NCBI RefSeq assembly: GCF_000213175.1
Contig: NW_009799099.1
Location: 3,763,674 to 3,827,673 of the forward strand
Source: Neurospora tetrasperma FGSC 2508
Lineage: Eukaryota; Ascomycota; Sordariomycetes; Sordariales; Sordariaceae
DNA: 64,000 nucleotides
Direction of reading: 5' to 3'
Shown piece by piece: positions 37,657-49,450 of the stretch (position 1 is the stretch's first letter; every line of letters starts with the position of its first letter). Below the pieces are notes generated by a model, which was given only the letters and a program-made list of their open reading frames with translations, made no database searches and was not told the origin of the DNA. A program made the translations under genes and the position numbers.

Positions 37657-39005
37657 TTAGCGGCGACCGTGGCTGCGGACGGCATTTCCCTGCAGAGACT
37701 CGAGCTCCATCTCGAGGGACTTGATCTGGGCGTGGGTCTGTTCGAGGTCCTTGTTGAGACGGTCGCGCTCGGCAATGAGCTTTTGCTCCCACTGCCTGAA
37801 ACGCTGCTCCTCGATCTTGACCTGTTCTGTGAAGCGCTTGCGGAGAGCCTCCTCCTCCTCCTTGAACTTGGGGTTGTCGAGCTTCCTTGGGCGAGCCTCG
37901 CCGAACTTGCGTGTCTCCATTTGCTGGGCGCGGTAAGCCTCGTAGTGCAGCTCCTCTGTTGTGTGGATAAGGTCCAGCATGTGGGTGCGGATAAGAATCG
38001 AACGGAGCTTCTTGAAGTCGCAATGTTCCTCGTTCTCGACCTCGGCCACACCCCACGAGTATTGACGGCCCTTGACAATACGTCCATCGCTGGTCTTAAC
38101 ATCCTTCTCGGAGCCGATAACGGCAAAGGGCATAGCGGCCATCAAGCTGCGTGCGTGTTGTGCGGCAGCCTCGTCATCCTCCTCAATAGGTGGCTGGTAG
38201 ATCTTGATACCCTGAGCTTCGATGACGGCACGGATCTAGAAATCATGGTTAGCGATGATGGGTGGTATCTTCAAGGGAAAAACCTACCCTGGACTTGAAC
38301 CTCGCCAGGTCGGCAGGGCTGAGAGTGTCGGCCTTGGCAATAACGGGAATGAGGTTGACGCGAGAGCAGAGTCTCTTCATGACCTCGATATCTAGGGGCT
38401 TAAGCGTGTGGCCGGTGGGGCGGATGAAGTACAAGCAGGCGTGGACACGGAGATCAATCTTGTCCTGACGGCGGGGTTGTTGCTCCTGGAGCATGTAGGA
38501 CTCGTGCTGGTCGTCGAGGAATTCGATAATGGGCATCCACGAGTCGCGGTTGTTGACGTAGTCACCAAAGCCGGGGGTGTCGATAACAGTCAGGCGAACT
38601 ATAAGCTGGTTAGACAGAGCTCTCTTACAAGACACCAAGGTCCCCCTGCGTAATCTGCTGCCGTACCCTTGAAGAACTTCTCCTCGAGCTCAGCCTTTGT
38701 GATTTCGATCTCGACGGTCTTGTCGACCTGCTTCTGGTGGCGCCTCTTGTGGTCGGCATAGTTCTTGATGGTCGTGGAGAACAACGTGTTGATGAAGGTG
38801 GTCTTGCCGAGGCCGGACTCGCCAGCAACCTATCCAACCACGCCGTCAGCATTGGTTTTACAAACACGAGGTTCAGCAAGCTTTGGACGGTGAAGCGCAC
38901 CATAATAGTAAAAGCAGCGCCTCTCTTAGCAACAATCTTGTGTCGCTGGTTGGGCAGATTGGCAATGCCAATCGGTGAGGCGCTCTCAGTAGTGGCAGGG
39001 GCCAT
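37657..39005 (-). CDS. cdc-12: Septin, Cdc12 orthologue
   Basis: GTP-binding cytoskeletal protein that assembles into hetero-oligomers and filaments at septa and hyphal tips. Four exons (39005-38901, 38829-38667, 38598-38288, 38235-37657) give 385 residues. The G1 loop GESGLGKT lies at 38-45, G3 DTPGFGD at about 96-102, and G4 AKAD in VIAKADTLSPAD. The polybasic stretch before the G domain (NQRHKIVAKR) and the septin unique element with the WGVAEVEN block are present. The last ~80 residues form a heptad coiled coil (FTEQVKIEEQRFRQWEQ...). The N-terminus IGIANLPNQRHKIV and the EEQRFRQWEQ motif match Cdc12 rather than Cdc3, Cdc10 or Cdc11. Exon 1 ends exactly before the P-loop, with a less common donor, GTGCGC. 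Confidence 0.94.
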
Positions 39006-40199
39006 CTTCAGCTGGGCGAAACACGAAACTGGGAGATAATTATGGGTAGAGGATTAAGTCACGATCCCGTTGCTGTAACGGCGAGAAGAAGCACCGGCAA
39101 TTGGAGAAAAAGAGCGTCGGGCGGGATGCGTGGTGTACGGGTATTGTGGTGGTCGTGAATGGGAATCGAAATTAGGTTGGTGTTGACAGTGGATGGGTGG
39201 GAGCGAGAGACAGACGGGGGATGGAACTGCAGTGGTGAGTGGACGGGGGACCCGTCGTGGAGCTCTGTGCTTTCGTTCAGGGGAATTTACCTGTTCAAAT
39301 TTCCACACCACATTCATCTGGCCCAACCCAGCACCACACACCCACGCAGGAGAGAGCACCAGCGACGGGGACGGGAGCGCCAGGCCAAAGCCCACCCCAG
39401 GAAGCACTCCAGGCACTGCAGGGCCGCGGCAGCAGACGGAGCAAGCAGCGAGCAAGCAGCATTCGATTCCTCCAGATGAGGTGCCTGGGCGGGGGCACGG
39501 CAGCCGTCTGTGATGATGCCGAGAAGGCGCACGGTACACGATCCATATAATCCAATGGCACCTTTCGAGCCCGGCATTCTGCAGTAGTGTAGAGCTGCCA
39601 CCACACAAGGCCGCTCTTGACTGGCTGCGCGGCTGGGAAATGAGTGGACCCTCCCCTTTTCCACTTGCTTCCCACACTTCCCCAATTCCAGGTCCCCAGA
39701 GACGGACGCTGGCAGCTCTCCACTGAAACGCGCTTGCCAGGTACCCTCGCCGAGCATTTAATCGATGCGTGCCTTCCCTGCTAGCGCCATTGGCGGTGAT
39801 CAGCCATTCATTGCCATGGAAACTTCAGTTGGTCGACCCTTTGACCCTTTGATTGCCAGCTCTGCCAGCCTTGCACTGTGCTGACCGTGCTTGGTCTCGC
39901 TGCGCCGGTCGGTGAGGCTGCCAGACATGCCAAGCCTTTTGCCAGCTGGTGCCGAAGCGAGGAGCTAACCCGACTCCATTCCCCGCCAAAAAGTTTATGA
40001 AATTTTTGGCTGGCAGAATCGCCATTGAACGTACGGGCGGTCTAGGCGCAACAGCAGCAGCCTGTAACTGAACTTCTGTTCCACTTATACAGACTCGAAA
40101 GAGTCCTCCAGTTCCTGTACATAATCGAATCCCCAGATACTATCCCAGTTCTGCCCCATCTTCAACATTGACAGTCGAGGCATGGAATAGTGTTTGAAA
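39006..40199. promoter_or_regulatory. Shared divergent start region of the septin and Pwp2 genes
   Basis: About 1.2 kb between two divergent starts. The C/A-rich and G/A-rich stretches give long frames in several phases (for example 39054-39677 minus), but none carries a family signal. Both promoters must lie here; no element is assigned. Confidence 0.5.
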
Positions 40200-42964
40200 A
40201 TGAAGACCGACTTCAAGTTTTCTAATCTACTGGGCACAGTCTACTGCCAGGGCAACCTCTTGTTCAGCCCGGACGGTACCCATCTCTTCTCGCCCGTTGG
40301 CAACAGGGTGACAGTCTTTAACCTTGTCGAGTACGTCTCAAGATTCCCTACACCTGCCTGGTGCATAGCTTGTAAGCTGGCTAACACGGTCGCAGTAACA
40401 AATCATATACCCTTCCCTTCTCCCACCGAAAGAACATTGCGCGTATCGGTCTCACGCCCCAGGGCAACCTCCTACTCTCCATAGACGAAGATGGCCAAGC
40501 GATTCTCACCAACGTGCCCCGGCGCGTAGTACTATATCACTTCTCCTTCAAGGCTCCAGTAACCGCTCTCTCCTTTTCGCCATCGGGGCGCCACTTCATT
40601 GTTGGACTCGGCAGGAAAATCGAGGTTTGGCACGTTCCCTCAACACCCGACGCCAACGCCGACGGCGAGCTCGAATTTGCGCCCTTCGTCAAGCACCATA
40701 CCCACGTCCAACACTTTGACGATGTCCGTCACATCGAGTGGTCCCACGACTCGCGATTCTTCCTCACATCTTCCAAGGATCTCACAGCAAGGATATGGAG
40801 TGTTGATCAAGAGGAGGGGTTCACACCTACGGTTCTGGCCGGTCACAGGCAGGGTGTCGTGGGCGCGTGGTTTTCCAAGGATCAAGAGACGATATACACA
40901 GTCAGCAAGGACGGCGCCGTTTTCGACTGGCAATACGTTGCGAAGCTTGGACAGGACGAGGATATGGTGGACGATGATGACCTGGCGTGGAGGATAGTCA
41001 ACAAGCACTATTTCATGCAGAACAGCGCCACCGTACGATGCGCCGCTTTCCATCCCGAATCGAACTTGCTGGTTGCCGGTTTCTCGAACGGTATCTTTGG
41101 CCTCTACGAAATGCCCGACTTCAACATGATCCACACTCTCAGCATCTCCCAGAACGAAATCGACTTTGTGACGATCAACAAGAGCGGCGAGTGGCTGGCG
41201 TTTGGCGCATCCAAGCTTGGTCAGCTTTTGGTGTGGGAGTGGCAGTCCGAGTCGTACATTCTCAAGCAGCAGGGCCATTTCGACTCGATGAACTCCCTCG
41301 TTTACTCTCCGGACGGTCAGCGGATTGTCACAGTCGCCGATGATGGAAAGATCAAGGTGTGGGATACGGAATCGGGATTTTGCATTGTCACCTTCACAGA
41401 GCACACTAGCGGTATCACTGCTTGCGAGTTCTCCAAAAAGGGCAATGTCCTGTTTACCTCGAGTTTGGACGGTTCTATCAGGGCTTGGGACTTGATCAGG
41501 TACAGAAACTTCAGGACCTTTACAGCACCAGAGAGGCTATCGTTCTCTTGCATGGCTGTTGATCCTAGTGGCGAAATCGTGGCGGCTGGCTCCGTTGACT
41601 CTTTCGACATTCATATTTGGTCTGTCCAGACTGGCCAGCTCCTAGATCGTCTGTCGGGACACGAGGGCCCTGTGTCATCCTTGGCCTTCGCGCCTAACGG
41701 CGGTCTTCTTGTGAGTGGTAGTTGGGACCGCACTGCCCGTATCTGGTCCATTTTCAACCGCACACAAACAAGCGAGCCTCTCCAGCTCAATTCGGATGTT
41801 CTCGACATTGCCTTTAGGCCAGACTCTCTCCAGATTGCCATCTCCACTCTCGACGGCAACCTGTCGTTCTGGTCGGTCTCGGAAGCTGAGCAGCAAGCTG
41901 GTCTTGATGGGCGCAGGGATGTCTCCGGCGGTCGCAAGATCGGTGATCGCAGGACTGCGGCCAATGTTGCCGGTACCAAGGCTTTCAACACCATCAGATA
42001 CAGCACAGACGGATCGTGCCTTTTGGCCGGCGGAAACAGCAAGTATATCTGCTTGTACTCCGTCACCACCATGGTTCTCCTGAAGAAGTACACCGTGAGC
42101 GTCAATCTTTCAATCCAAGGCACTCAGGAGTTCCTCAACAGCAAGCTTCTTACCGAGGCTGGACCCCAGGGTCTCCTGGACGAGCAAGGCGAGGCCTCCG
42201 ATTTCGAGGACAGGATAGACAGGTCACTCCCAGGCTCCAAGCGCGGCGACCCCTCCGCACGGAGGAAGAACCCCGAAGTGAGAGTAAACGGCGTTGCCTT
42301 CTCCCCGAACGGAAGTGCCTTCTGCGCCGCCTCCACAGAAGGTCTTTTGATCTACAGCCTGGACACCACCATCCAGTTCGATCCCTTTGACCTCAACATG
42401 GAGATCACCCCCACCTCTACCCTGGCCGTGCTCGAGAAGGAGAAGGACTACCTCAAGGCTCTCGTCATGGCTTTCCGCTTGAACGAGGCCGGTCTGATCC
42501 AGCGTGTCTTCCAGGCCATCCCTTACACCGACATCCCTCTGGTGGTCGAGCAGTTCCCCAACGTGTACGTTGCCAGGCTGCTGCGGTACGTTGCTGCGCA
42601 AACCGAGCAGAGCCCACACGTTGAATTTTGTCTTCTTTGGATCAAGGCTCTGGTTGACAAGCACGGCGCGTGGTTATCTGCCAACCGCGGCAAGGTCGAT
42701 GTTGAGCTTCGTGTTGTCGCAAGGGCTGTTTCCAAGATGAGGGATGAGATCAGGAAGTTGGCCGATGAAAACGTCTACATGGTTGACTACCTCCTCGGTC
42801 AGGCGAGCGCTGCTAAGGAGACTAATACCACCAAGACCTTGGCGCTTGAGTGGGCTACCACCGACTCGGATGAGCAGCCGGGCGCTGGTGGTATGAGCTT
42901 GAACGATGTCATGCAGCAGGATGAGGGGAACGCCAGCGAAGACGAGTGGATCGGTTTGGAATAG
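40200..42964 (+). CDS. pwp2: Pwp2 (Utp1), WD-repeat component of the U3 snoRNP / UTP-B complex
   Basis: Nucleolar scaffold protein needed for 18S rRNA maturation in the small-subunit processome. Exons 40200-40330 and 40396-42964 give 899 residues; donor GTACGT, branch GGCTAAC, acceptor CGCAG. The start MKTDFKFSNLLGTVY matches the highly conserved Pwp2 N-terminus, and the ATG has an AAAATG context. WD repeats extend to about residue 630, with recurring blades such as HTSGITACEFSKKGNVLFTSS and GHEGPVSSLAFAPNG and WD/WS ends (VWDTES, AWDLIR, IWSIFN). The C-terminal Utp12-type helical domain follows (about 690-820: LEKEKDYLKALVMAFRLNE...). The tail is acidic (ASEDEWIGLE). Length is typical. Confidence 0.96.
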
Positions 42965-43214
42965 GTCCTAGGATTTAGAGTACTATAGGATTTTTGTAAC
43001 GGTAAGGAAGGGTACCACACATAGGATAGGCGCTGATACGGAAAATGTTTGTCAACCGGCATTCTAGTTTATAACTTGTACAGATGATTTTGATACCAAT
43101 TCATGGCAATAGAGAAAAAAGGGGATTTGGGATACAACTACAACGCCATGCGAAACTGTGTGAAAGCAATGCTATACCCCCCTAGTCCAACATTTGTGGA
43201 TTGCTGGGTGCCTT

Positions 43215-44854
43215 TTATTCGACATTCGGAACATCCTCCCATGCCTCATCGAACCCACAGCTACGCACCCAGTTTGGCCCTGGTGCGAGGACCGAGTCGA
43301 CAATCAGGTGATAGACCTTGTTCCAGTAATCGTCATCTCTTGTTTGATAATAGAGCTGGCAAATCCGTGCAGCTCGGGCAAGCTTGATGCTGTGGCCATC
43401 GTCCTCAAAGAAATGGAGGTTGGAAATGATTTCTTGGAAATCATCAATAAGTAGCGGTTCAAGGCCGAGAGAAGCGAGGTAATCATCAACTCACCTTCAG
43501 GAGCCCCAGATGCCTCCTTCTCCTTAGGCTGATAAGAAGTAATAGCATCAAGCGACAACTCCGGCGCTCCACGCGCCGCATACTGAACCAGATCCATCCT
43601 GATCTTCCACTCGAGAAGACGGACCTTGGTGTCGAGTGATATCCAATCCTGTGCGTTGACTGTCGTGAAAAACGGTGCTGAGGTGACATGGTGCCTGTAG
43701 AAAGTCGTCCGTCAGTCAGTATCAATCTTCCCGTCCAACTCCTTGCCTACCCCTTCCTGAATTCAAGGGGGGCAGCGGTACGTGACCAGACCAGACGAAG
43801 AAACTCACATCAAGAAGAAATCAAACCTCGGCAACTTCGTATCCCTCTTCACCAACGCCGCCGCACCCGCCATAAACACGGCGGAATCATACATCTCCGC
43901 CGTCCTCTCCTGCAACTCTTCCTTTCCCACCTTCACCTTGGCCGCCAACTGGATCGCCTCCTCTCTGGCCCTCTTCAACACTCCATCCCTAACTTTATTC
44001 GCATCACTCATCCTCGCCGCCTTCGCCAGCTTTTCGTTCCCTCTCACTCCCTTTTCCAACAAGTCCTCCACAACCCTCCCCATACCCATATCCTCCTCCA
44101 GTTTGCTAGCTTTTGCGGCCTCTTCGGCTCCCAGGAGATACCCCCCAATCTCATCCCCATGCACAGCCGCCTGCGCCAACCCCTCCGCCACAATCGCCGG
44201 CTGTCTCCATTCCAGGCCGTACATAAGCTGGATCAGCGGATGCAAGAACCCGCTGTACAGCCTCACCAACAAATTATCCGCCTCGGGCGTGCCCGAGAAC
44301 AAATACTCATTCACCACTTCCTCATACTTTCCCCCGCGGGAATCCATCTCCCGCTTGAAAAAGGCCAGGAAATCAGGGTAGTGCTCCTCTTTCCCCAGGT
44401 ACTTGCCTGCGTCGTCCCGCCAGTTCTGGATCAAGTCGGACACGACTTCCTGGTGTTCTGGCAACGCAGGGCGTTGATAGGAAGCGTTAACGTCGTAGGC
44501 TTTCTGCAGCGCTTCAGAGGGGGCAGAGGTCCCGTACAGTGCGAGGAGGTGGTGAGGGATGTGGTTGTGGAAGCCGTCTTTGTTGAAAAAGACGTGATGG
44601 TGGTGCATGTCGGCTTGGAGGAGGTCGGAGAGGAGCGTGGAAGCGGTGGGGGATTGAGGGTGGATGGTGGGGGACTTGGACCAGAGGCCGATGTTGGAGG
44701 GGGTGATGTTGATGCGGTGGGGGGTTGCTTCGGACATCTTGATGGTAGTGAGGTGAAGACGTCGAGTGGTGGTGATGGTCCTTGGTGGTTTGGGAGAGGT
44801 GATGGCCTGGCGAAGGAGAAATGTCTTCGTGCCGGCGGGAGTGAAAGGTCGCAT
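43215..44854 (-). CDS. Questin-oxidase-like protein (DUF4243 / AflY-GedK family)
   Basis: Three exons (44854-43809, 43694-43495, 43432-43215) total 487 residues; donors GTGAGT twice, acceptors CTACAG and CCAAG. The family includes Baeyer-Villiger-type oxidases of fungal polyketide pathways (AflY, questin oxidase), but many members sit outside such clusters and have no known substrate. This one is among housekeeping genes, so a secondary-metabolite role is not supported by its neighbours. The histidine-rich block (ADMHHHHVFFNKDGFHNHIPHHLLALYG) and the later EDDGHSIKLARA segment are typical. Residues 1-39 are rich in Arg, Thr and Ser and lack acids, like a mitochondrial presequence; a second in-frame Met (MSEATPHR, about 40) starts the part that is normal for the family. 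The start choice decides its location. Confidence 0.85.
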
Positions 44855-45959
44855 TCACGTTGATTTGTGCAGAAACGACGGGCCGTGGGCTAAGGGAGTT
44901 AGAAGACCAAAGAGAGGTTCCTGGAGTAAATATAGTCGAATTATATACGTTATAGATCAGGTGGTTGTCGGAAAAGAGGTTGATTATAGAAGCCAAGAGT
45001 AATGGTGTGTTGTTCACTTGATGGAGTATCACGAAGCCCGGTTGCTGTGGTGTTCGCACGTCGAGGTATTCCAAAGTCCGAATGCCGCTTATCTCCGCAC
45101 TCGAAAGCCAACTCTTAGGTAACTGTTTTCCGTCCTACGCAAGTGCGTAGTAGGCCTATGCTACTCTTACAAATCGAATTGAACTCTGACTGAATGCGTT
45201 GTTGGGATGAAGCACAGTCTAATGCTGGTTTGTTTGTTAGCTTGGTACACCTACTATTACACTAGACGAAATCTATCCCGTATTGCCCCAAACATCAACG
45301 AATGACAAAGGCAGTGACAAGATTGAACATGATGTATTAGTGAAAATCATGGTGTGTTCAAGGTAAGATCACGACTTAATCATGGAACGGAACGATTTAC
45401 GGGAGTATATAAACGCCTACGGGAGTTGATTCGAGGTCTTGAGCTAACAAACAAATCGGCACTGAAGTGTAAAGTGGTATTAGGCGAGTGTAGTAAGACG
45501 GCTACGTCATTGACCCCCTTTCAGTCGTCCACACACATCAACTACCTCTACCAAAAACATTTGTGACCACCGGCCTTATCCGCACCCTACACTTTTAGGT
45601 CAGCTCGTCGGATTCTCTAAGGCCCTGATCGGCATCCTGCACACCCACCTCGTGCAGAAATATTTCGGTACATTTCGATACGCTGGCGCCCAGTACGCTA
45701 GTGATTGTACCGATTTTAACGTAGTAACCGTACTAGAGCCGTACTAGGATGACCGTATTAGTGCTTGATTAACCGGATTTGTCGTTATTAACCGTATTGA
45801 GCGTAGCCCGTGCCTAGAAATTTATACCGCTTTTAGAGAGAGGGGTCGACCTTGTTGTGCTTTGTAATGTTGTGTAGAAAGTAAATAATATTAGTAATTG
45901 ACTAAACGGCGAGATAGCTTCCTAAGACGACCTCCTAGAGCCCTCTAATACTATAGAGG
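44855..45959. other. Region between the DUF4243 gene and the A+T-rich block
   Basis: About 1.1 kb, the first part being the DUF4243 promoter. Ordinary composition persists to about 45.8 kb and then gives way to A+T-rich DNA. The short frame 45354-45566 has no support. Some reiterated words (CCGTACTAG, ACCGTATTA) occur at 45,720-45,800. Confidence 0.45.
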
Positions 45960-45961
45960 GT

Positions 45962-46181
45962 ATTGATTTATCCTAGCTCTATATCTAACCCCCAACACTG
46001 GGTTTATGATAGCCCAGATTAGCTGGGCTGATAGAGGTTTCCTTACTGTACCGTGCCGTACCCAGTCTGGGCATTCAGACTGTAGTACCCGGGCTACCCC
46101 GTAGCCTGTACTCTGGCTCGCTACACAGTATATCTACTGCGTACAGACGGCTAGCTGGAAGCCTTCCTCCTTCTTACAAGA
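45962..46181 (+). repeat. ~0.3-kb dispersed repeat, copy A (outer copy, left part)
   Basis: Aligns with copies B and C over CTATATCTA..., CCGTACCCAGTCTGGGCATTC, the GTACCCGGGCTACCCCGTAG stretch and the conserved block ACGGCTAGCTGGAAGCC. It is clearly more G+C-rich than B and C. Its right part resumes at about 46,519 after copy B. Confidence 0.8.
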
Positions 46182-46510
46182 TAATATAGGGATGGATAAT
46201 ATAGTTAGTCACACAGTAAGGACCATTGCTTCCAGATACTACGTTGGCTAGAGGCGATTTGTAGTATAGAAGGTAAAAGAGAAGATATTATAAGAAGGAG
46301 GAAGGCTTCCAGCTAGCCGTTTATATATAGTAAATATATAGTATAGTAAGCTAGAGTACAGTCTATAGAGTAGCCCGGGCACGGCAATTTAAATACCCAA
46401 ACTGGGCACGGTATAGTAAGGAAGCCTCCAGCAGCCTAGCTAATCTAGGCTGTTACAGCTAGTCTAAGCTATAATACAGTATAGATATAGAAATCTAGGA
46501 ATTTCCCTAT
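46182..46510 (-). mobile_element. ~0.33-kb repeat copy B inserted into copy A in inverse orientation
   Basis: The reverse complement aligns with A and C from GGAAATTCCTAGATTTC to CTTCCTCCTTCTT, then has its own terminal segment. It is bordered by TTACAAGA on both sides (46174-46181 and 46511-46518). Copy C shows the uninterrupted site (CTTCTTATAAGACTTCC). This is the picture of one repeat inserted in another with a duplication of 5-8 bases. The ends are weakly inverted (TAATATAGGGA / TAGGGAAA). It could be a MITE or a solo LTR; it has no coding capacity. Confidence 0.7.
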
Positions 46511-46518
46511 TACAAGAC

Positions 46519-46577
46519 TTTCCTTTCTTTATTTTATTTTACTATATAAAATAAAAATCCCCTATATTAAATAGTAG
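46519..46577 (+). repeat. Copy A, right end
   Basis: The CTTTCCTTTCTTTATTTTAT stretch and the following TATAAAATAAA and CCCCTATATTA words match the end of copy C at about 48,722-48,775. Confidence 0.75.
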
Positions 46578-48480
46578 CTACAACTCTACGGTAGTAACTA
46601 TTGCGAATAATATACTCCTCGTACCCCTATTCTAAAATAGATTCACTTAATTATCTAAATCGCAAAGCCTAGCCCAATCCGACTAAATGATCTTTTATTA
46701 TAGATAGTAACGTCGATCCCATAGTTACTACTACCCTCTCTATTAAGCTCGCTTCGATTATTTAAATCGCTAGGATTATTTAAATCGCGAGCGCACTAAT
46801 CTAATTGAACGACCTCCCGTTTATATAGAACGTTAGTTCTACAATTACCACTAAGTAGTCCTCTTTATTAAATATACTACGCGTTACCGATGACAACCTT
46901 ATTTATTTTTATTCGTTTACAAAAATAGCAAAGCAAATAATAGTTAACCGTTACTACTATTTATAATAACAACTCCTCTTTACTTTTACTCGTCGTAATA
47001 ATAGCAAAGTAAATAATAACTATTATTACTAATTATTACTCTCATTAAAATTTCCTTACTACCTTTTACTCGTTGTAATAATAGTATTGTAGATTGTAGA
47101 TTTCTCCTCTCTATGCTAAAGCGAATCTCCTAGCGCACCGACCGACCGCGAGCCAAACTCCCTAAGATAATAAATTTCTTAACCGCTCTTTGGTTAAATT
47201 AAACTCCCTCTTATTATTAAGATAATAAGCTTCTCGACCGCTCTCATTGAATTAAGCTTCCTTTTATTAAATTAAGCAAGCTTCCTCCGCTAAGCTTACT
47301 ATATATTACGACTCTTCTTAATTTACCCTCATTTGTAATAATAATACGGGCGTTGTAATAAATTATAAAATCTATACTATTAAGCGCTTCCTTTCAAAAA
47401 CCAAGCAAACTTACCACTTTTAAACCCACTACTTAAGAGCCTACTAAACTGGCTACTCCTTACTTGAAGAGCTTAAATTTATAGTCTTTTATTATTACCT
47501 ATAATAATATCCTAATTAACTAGATAGTAATTTATTAGACTACTCTAATAATAGCTAGCTAATTAAACTACTAGAACGTTCTAATTAATTAATTAGACTA
47601 CTAACTAATATCTATAACTACGATTCCTTCTTATACCCCGAGTATTGCCGATCTATATAGCCTATTTTCCTTACTTGAGATTCGGCTTTTCTTAGGTCCC
47701 GGAAGTCTCCGTAGCTCTTACTTACCTTACAACGAAGTTATTACTCCCTTCTTTCGTATACGAGCAGCCAAGTAGTTCTCTTAGTAATTAAGCGATTTTT
47801 AATAATAATACTAGTATTACTAATTAATATAGCTATTACCCCCTTCGCTAATTCTATTACTAATTTTAATAACCGTATCAACCTCTCTATTAGTTCTTTA
47901 TAGCTTATACTAGCTCTAATAGCCATATCAACTTCCTTACTAGTTTCCTACAATTAGTATTAGTTAGAAAGCTCCTATTTATACCCCTTTTTCTCTTTCT
48001 TTCTATTTATTTATAGAACTAGCGTTCTCTATAGTTATAATTCTTTTAAATACCTCTCTCTCTCTCTTTCTCTTAAGTACAAGAGACTACTAATTACCTT
48101 TTCAAATACTAATTACCCTCTCGAATACCAATTACCTTCTTAAGTACCAATCACCTTCTTAAGTGCTAGTTACCCTCTCGAGTACTAGTCACCTTCTTGA
48201 ATACTAACTACCCTCTCAAACTTCAACCCCCTAGTCTACCTGCCGGTTAATTAACTAGCTATCCCTAGCCGCTATCCGGCTTCCTAGAACTTATTAGAGC
48301 TCCCGGACCTCGACCGCTTTTACTATTATAATACTAGTACATTCCAATACGCCCCGGCGCCGCCCGGACGGACAAATAGATCGGAGGAGACCTAAGCATT
48401 GTCGGAAGAGGCCTAGAATATATTGGAGAAGACCTAGACGCTTAGGCCTATTGAAGACAATAGTTTCTTTCTCATATAAG
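46578..48480. other. A+T-rich spacer with degraded sequence
   Basis: About 1.9 kb, pyrimidine-rich on the plus strand, no intact gene. A short minus frame (47926-47741, MAIRASISYKELIERLIRLL...) is the longest open stretch and is probably chance or a relic. It contains a tandem array at 48,090-48,222. Confidence 0.5.
48090..48222. repeat. Tandem repeat, 19-bp period, about seven units
   Basis: Units of the form TACTAATTACCYTCTYRAA follow one another with mostly transition differences (TACCAATTACCTTCTTAAG, TGCTAGTTACCCTCTCGAG and so on). A 19-bp period is not a multiple of three, so it is not a protein repeat. Confidence 0.8.
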
Positions 48481-48785
48481 CCGGTATTTAATAAGGAAAT
48501 TCCTAAATTTCTATATCTATACTATATTATAGTTTAGACTAGCTATAACAGTCCAAATTAGCTAAGCTAATAGAAGCTTCCTTGCTATACTATACCGTGC
48601 CCAGTCTAGGTATCCAAACTATAGTACCCGGGCCACCCCGTAGCCCGTACTCTAGCTCGCTACATAGTATATTTACTACGTACAAACGGCTAGCTAGAAG
48701 CCTTCCTCCTTCTTATAAGACTTCCCTTTCTTTATTTTATTTTACTATATAAAATAAAGATCCTCTATATTAATTAGTTTAATAA
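48481..48785 (+). repeat. ~0.3-kb dispersed repeat, copy C
   Basis: Uninterrupted copy of the family, about 300 bp. It contains GTACCCGGGCCACCCCGTAG, then ACAAACGGCTAGCTAGAAGC, and ends in a T/A-rich tract with CCTCTATATTA. It serves as reference for the pre-insertion state of copy A. Confidence 0.8.
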
Positions 48786-48789
48786 TATA

Positions 48790-49445
48790 TATTAGAAGGA
48801 TCATAGTAATGTGTAGAATTACCTTATCCGTATATATAAAGAGACGTAGCTGGAGTATTATTAGGATTTAATTTATATAAAGAGTAAATAGAATATTAAA
48901 AAGAGGTAGTATATAGTATAGTAGATTTTCTTTATTAAATATTTTAATATTAGTATTAACCCTAATATTTAATTACCTATCATCTCTAATGAGTATTAGA
49001 ATAATTTCGTTAAGTGCTATAGTACTAGAATATATAGTATTAATTAGGTTCGCTACTAGCCTTTTAATAACGTTAAGGTATATTGTATAGTATTTTTTTA
49101 AGTCGAAGGGTATTGGGCTTAATATTACTAAACTAAGTAAGATATAGTAAAGAGAGGGGTTTAGAGCCGGAGTTAGTTATAAAGTCGAGGATGAATTAAA
49201 TAGTAATTTACTAGACAAGGTCGAAGTAGGGGGTAAGGTGAAGTAAGAAGATGAAGATAATAGTAGTAATAATAGTAGTAATAAATTTAAGAGTAAAGAG
49301 GAGGAGGATAATAATAAGAACGATAGCAGTAATAAATTTAAATTTTTTATAACATTGAAATAAATCGTAGTATTATAGGTAGTGAGAGTAGTTAGTATAA
49401 GTTAACTTACTGCGAGTTAGAGGATAATAGAAGTATAATAGTACT
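48790..49445 (+). pseudogene. Degraded plus-strand coding-like sequence, left of LTR copy 2
   Basis: In the plus strand a single frame reads with few stops, for example SVYIKRRSWSIIRI, then hydrophobic and basic stretches (SKGIGLNITKLSKI) and an acidic Asn/Ser/Glu-rich part (KSKEEEDNNKNDSSNKFKFF). I do not recognise the family. The LTR element interrupts it, and plus-strand coding-like sequence resumes at 56,586. It is probably the relic of another transposable element. Confidence 0.4.
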
Positions 49446-49450
49446 ACTAT

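Noticed and set aside
39054-39677. 207-codon minus-strand frame in the septin/Pwp2 promoter region
   Set aside because: Low-complexity composition with competing long frames in several phases and no family signal.
45354-45566. 70-codon plus-strand frame before the A+T-rich block
   Set aside because: Short, unrecognised and without splice or promoter evidence.
45962-46577. Single large hairpin (cruciform) element
   Set aside because: The direct TTACAAGA repeats and the uninterrupted copy C fit better with one repeat inserted in another than with a foldback unit.
47741-47926. 61-codon minus-strand frame in A+T-rich DNA (MAIRASISYKEL...)
   Set aside because: Probably chance or a relic. It is not conserved in the other copies of local repeats and no family is recognisable.
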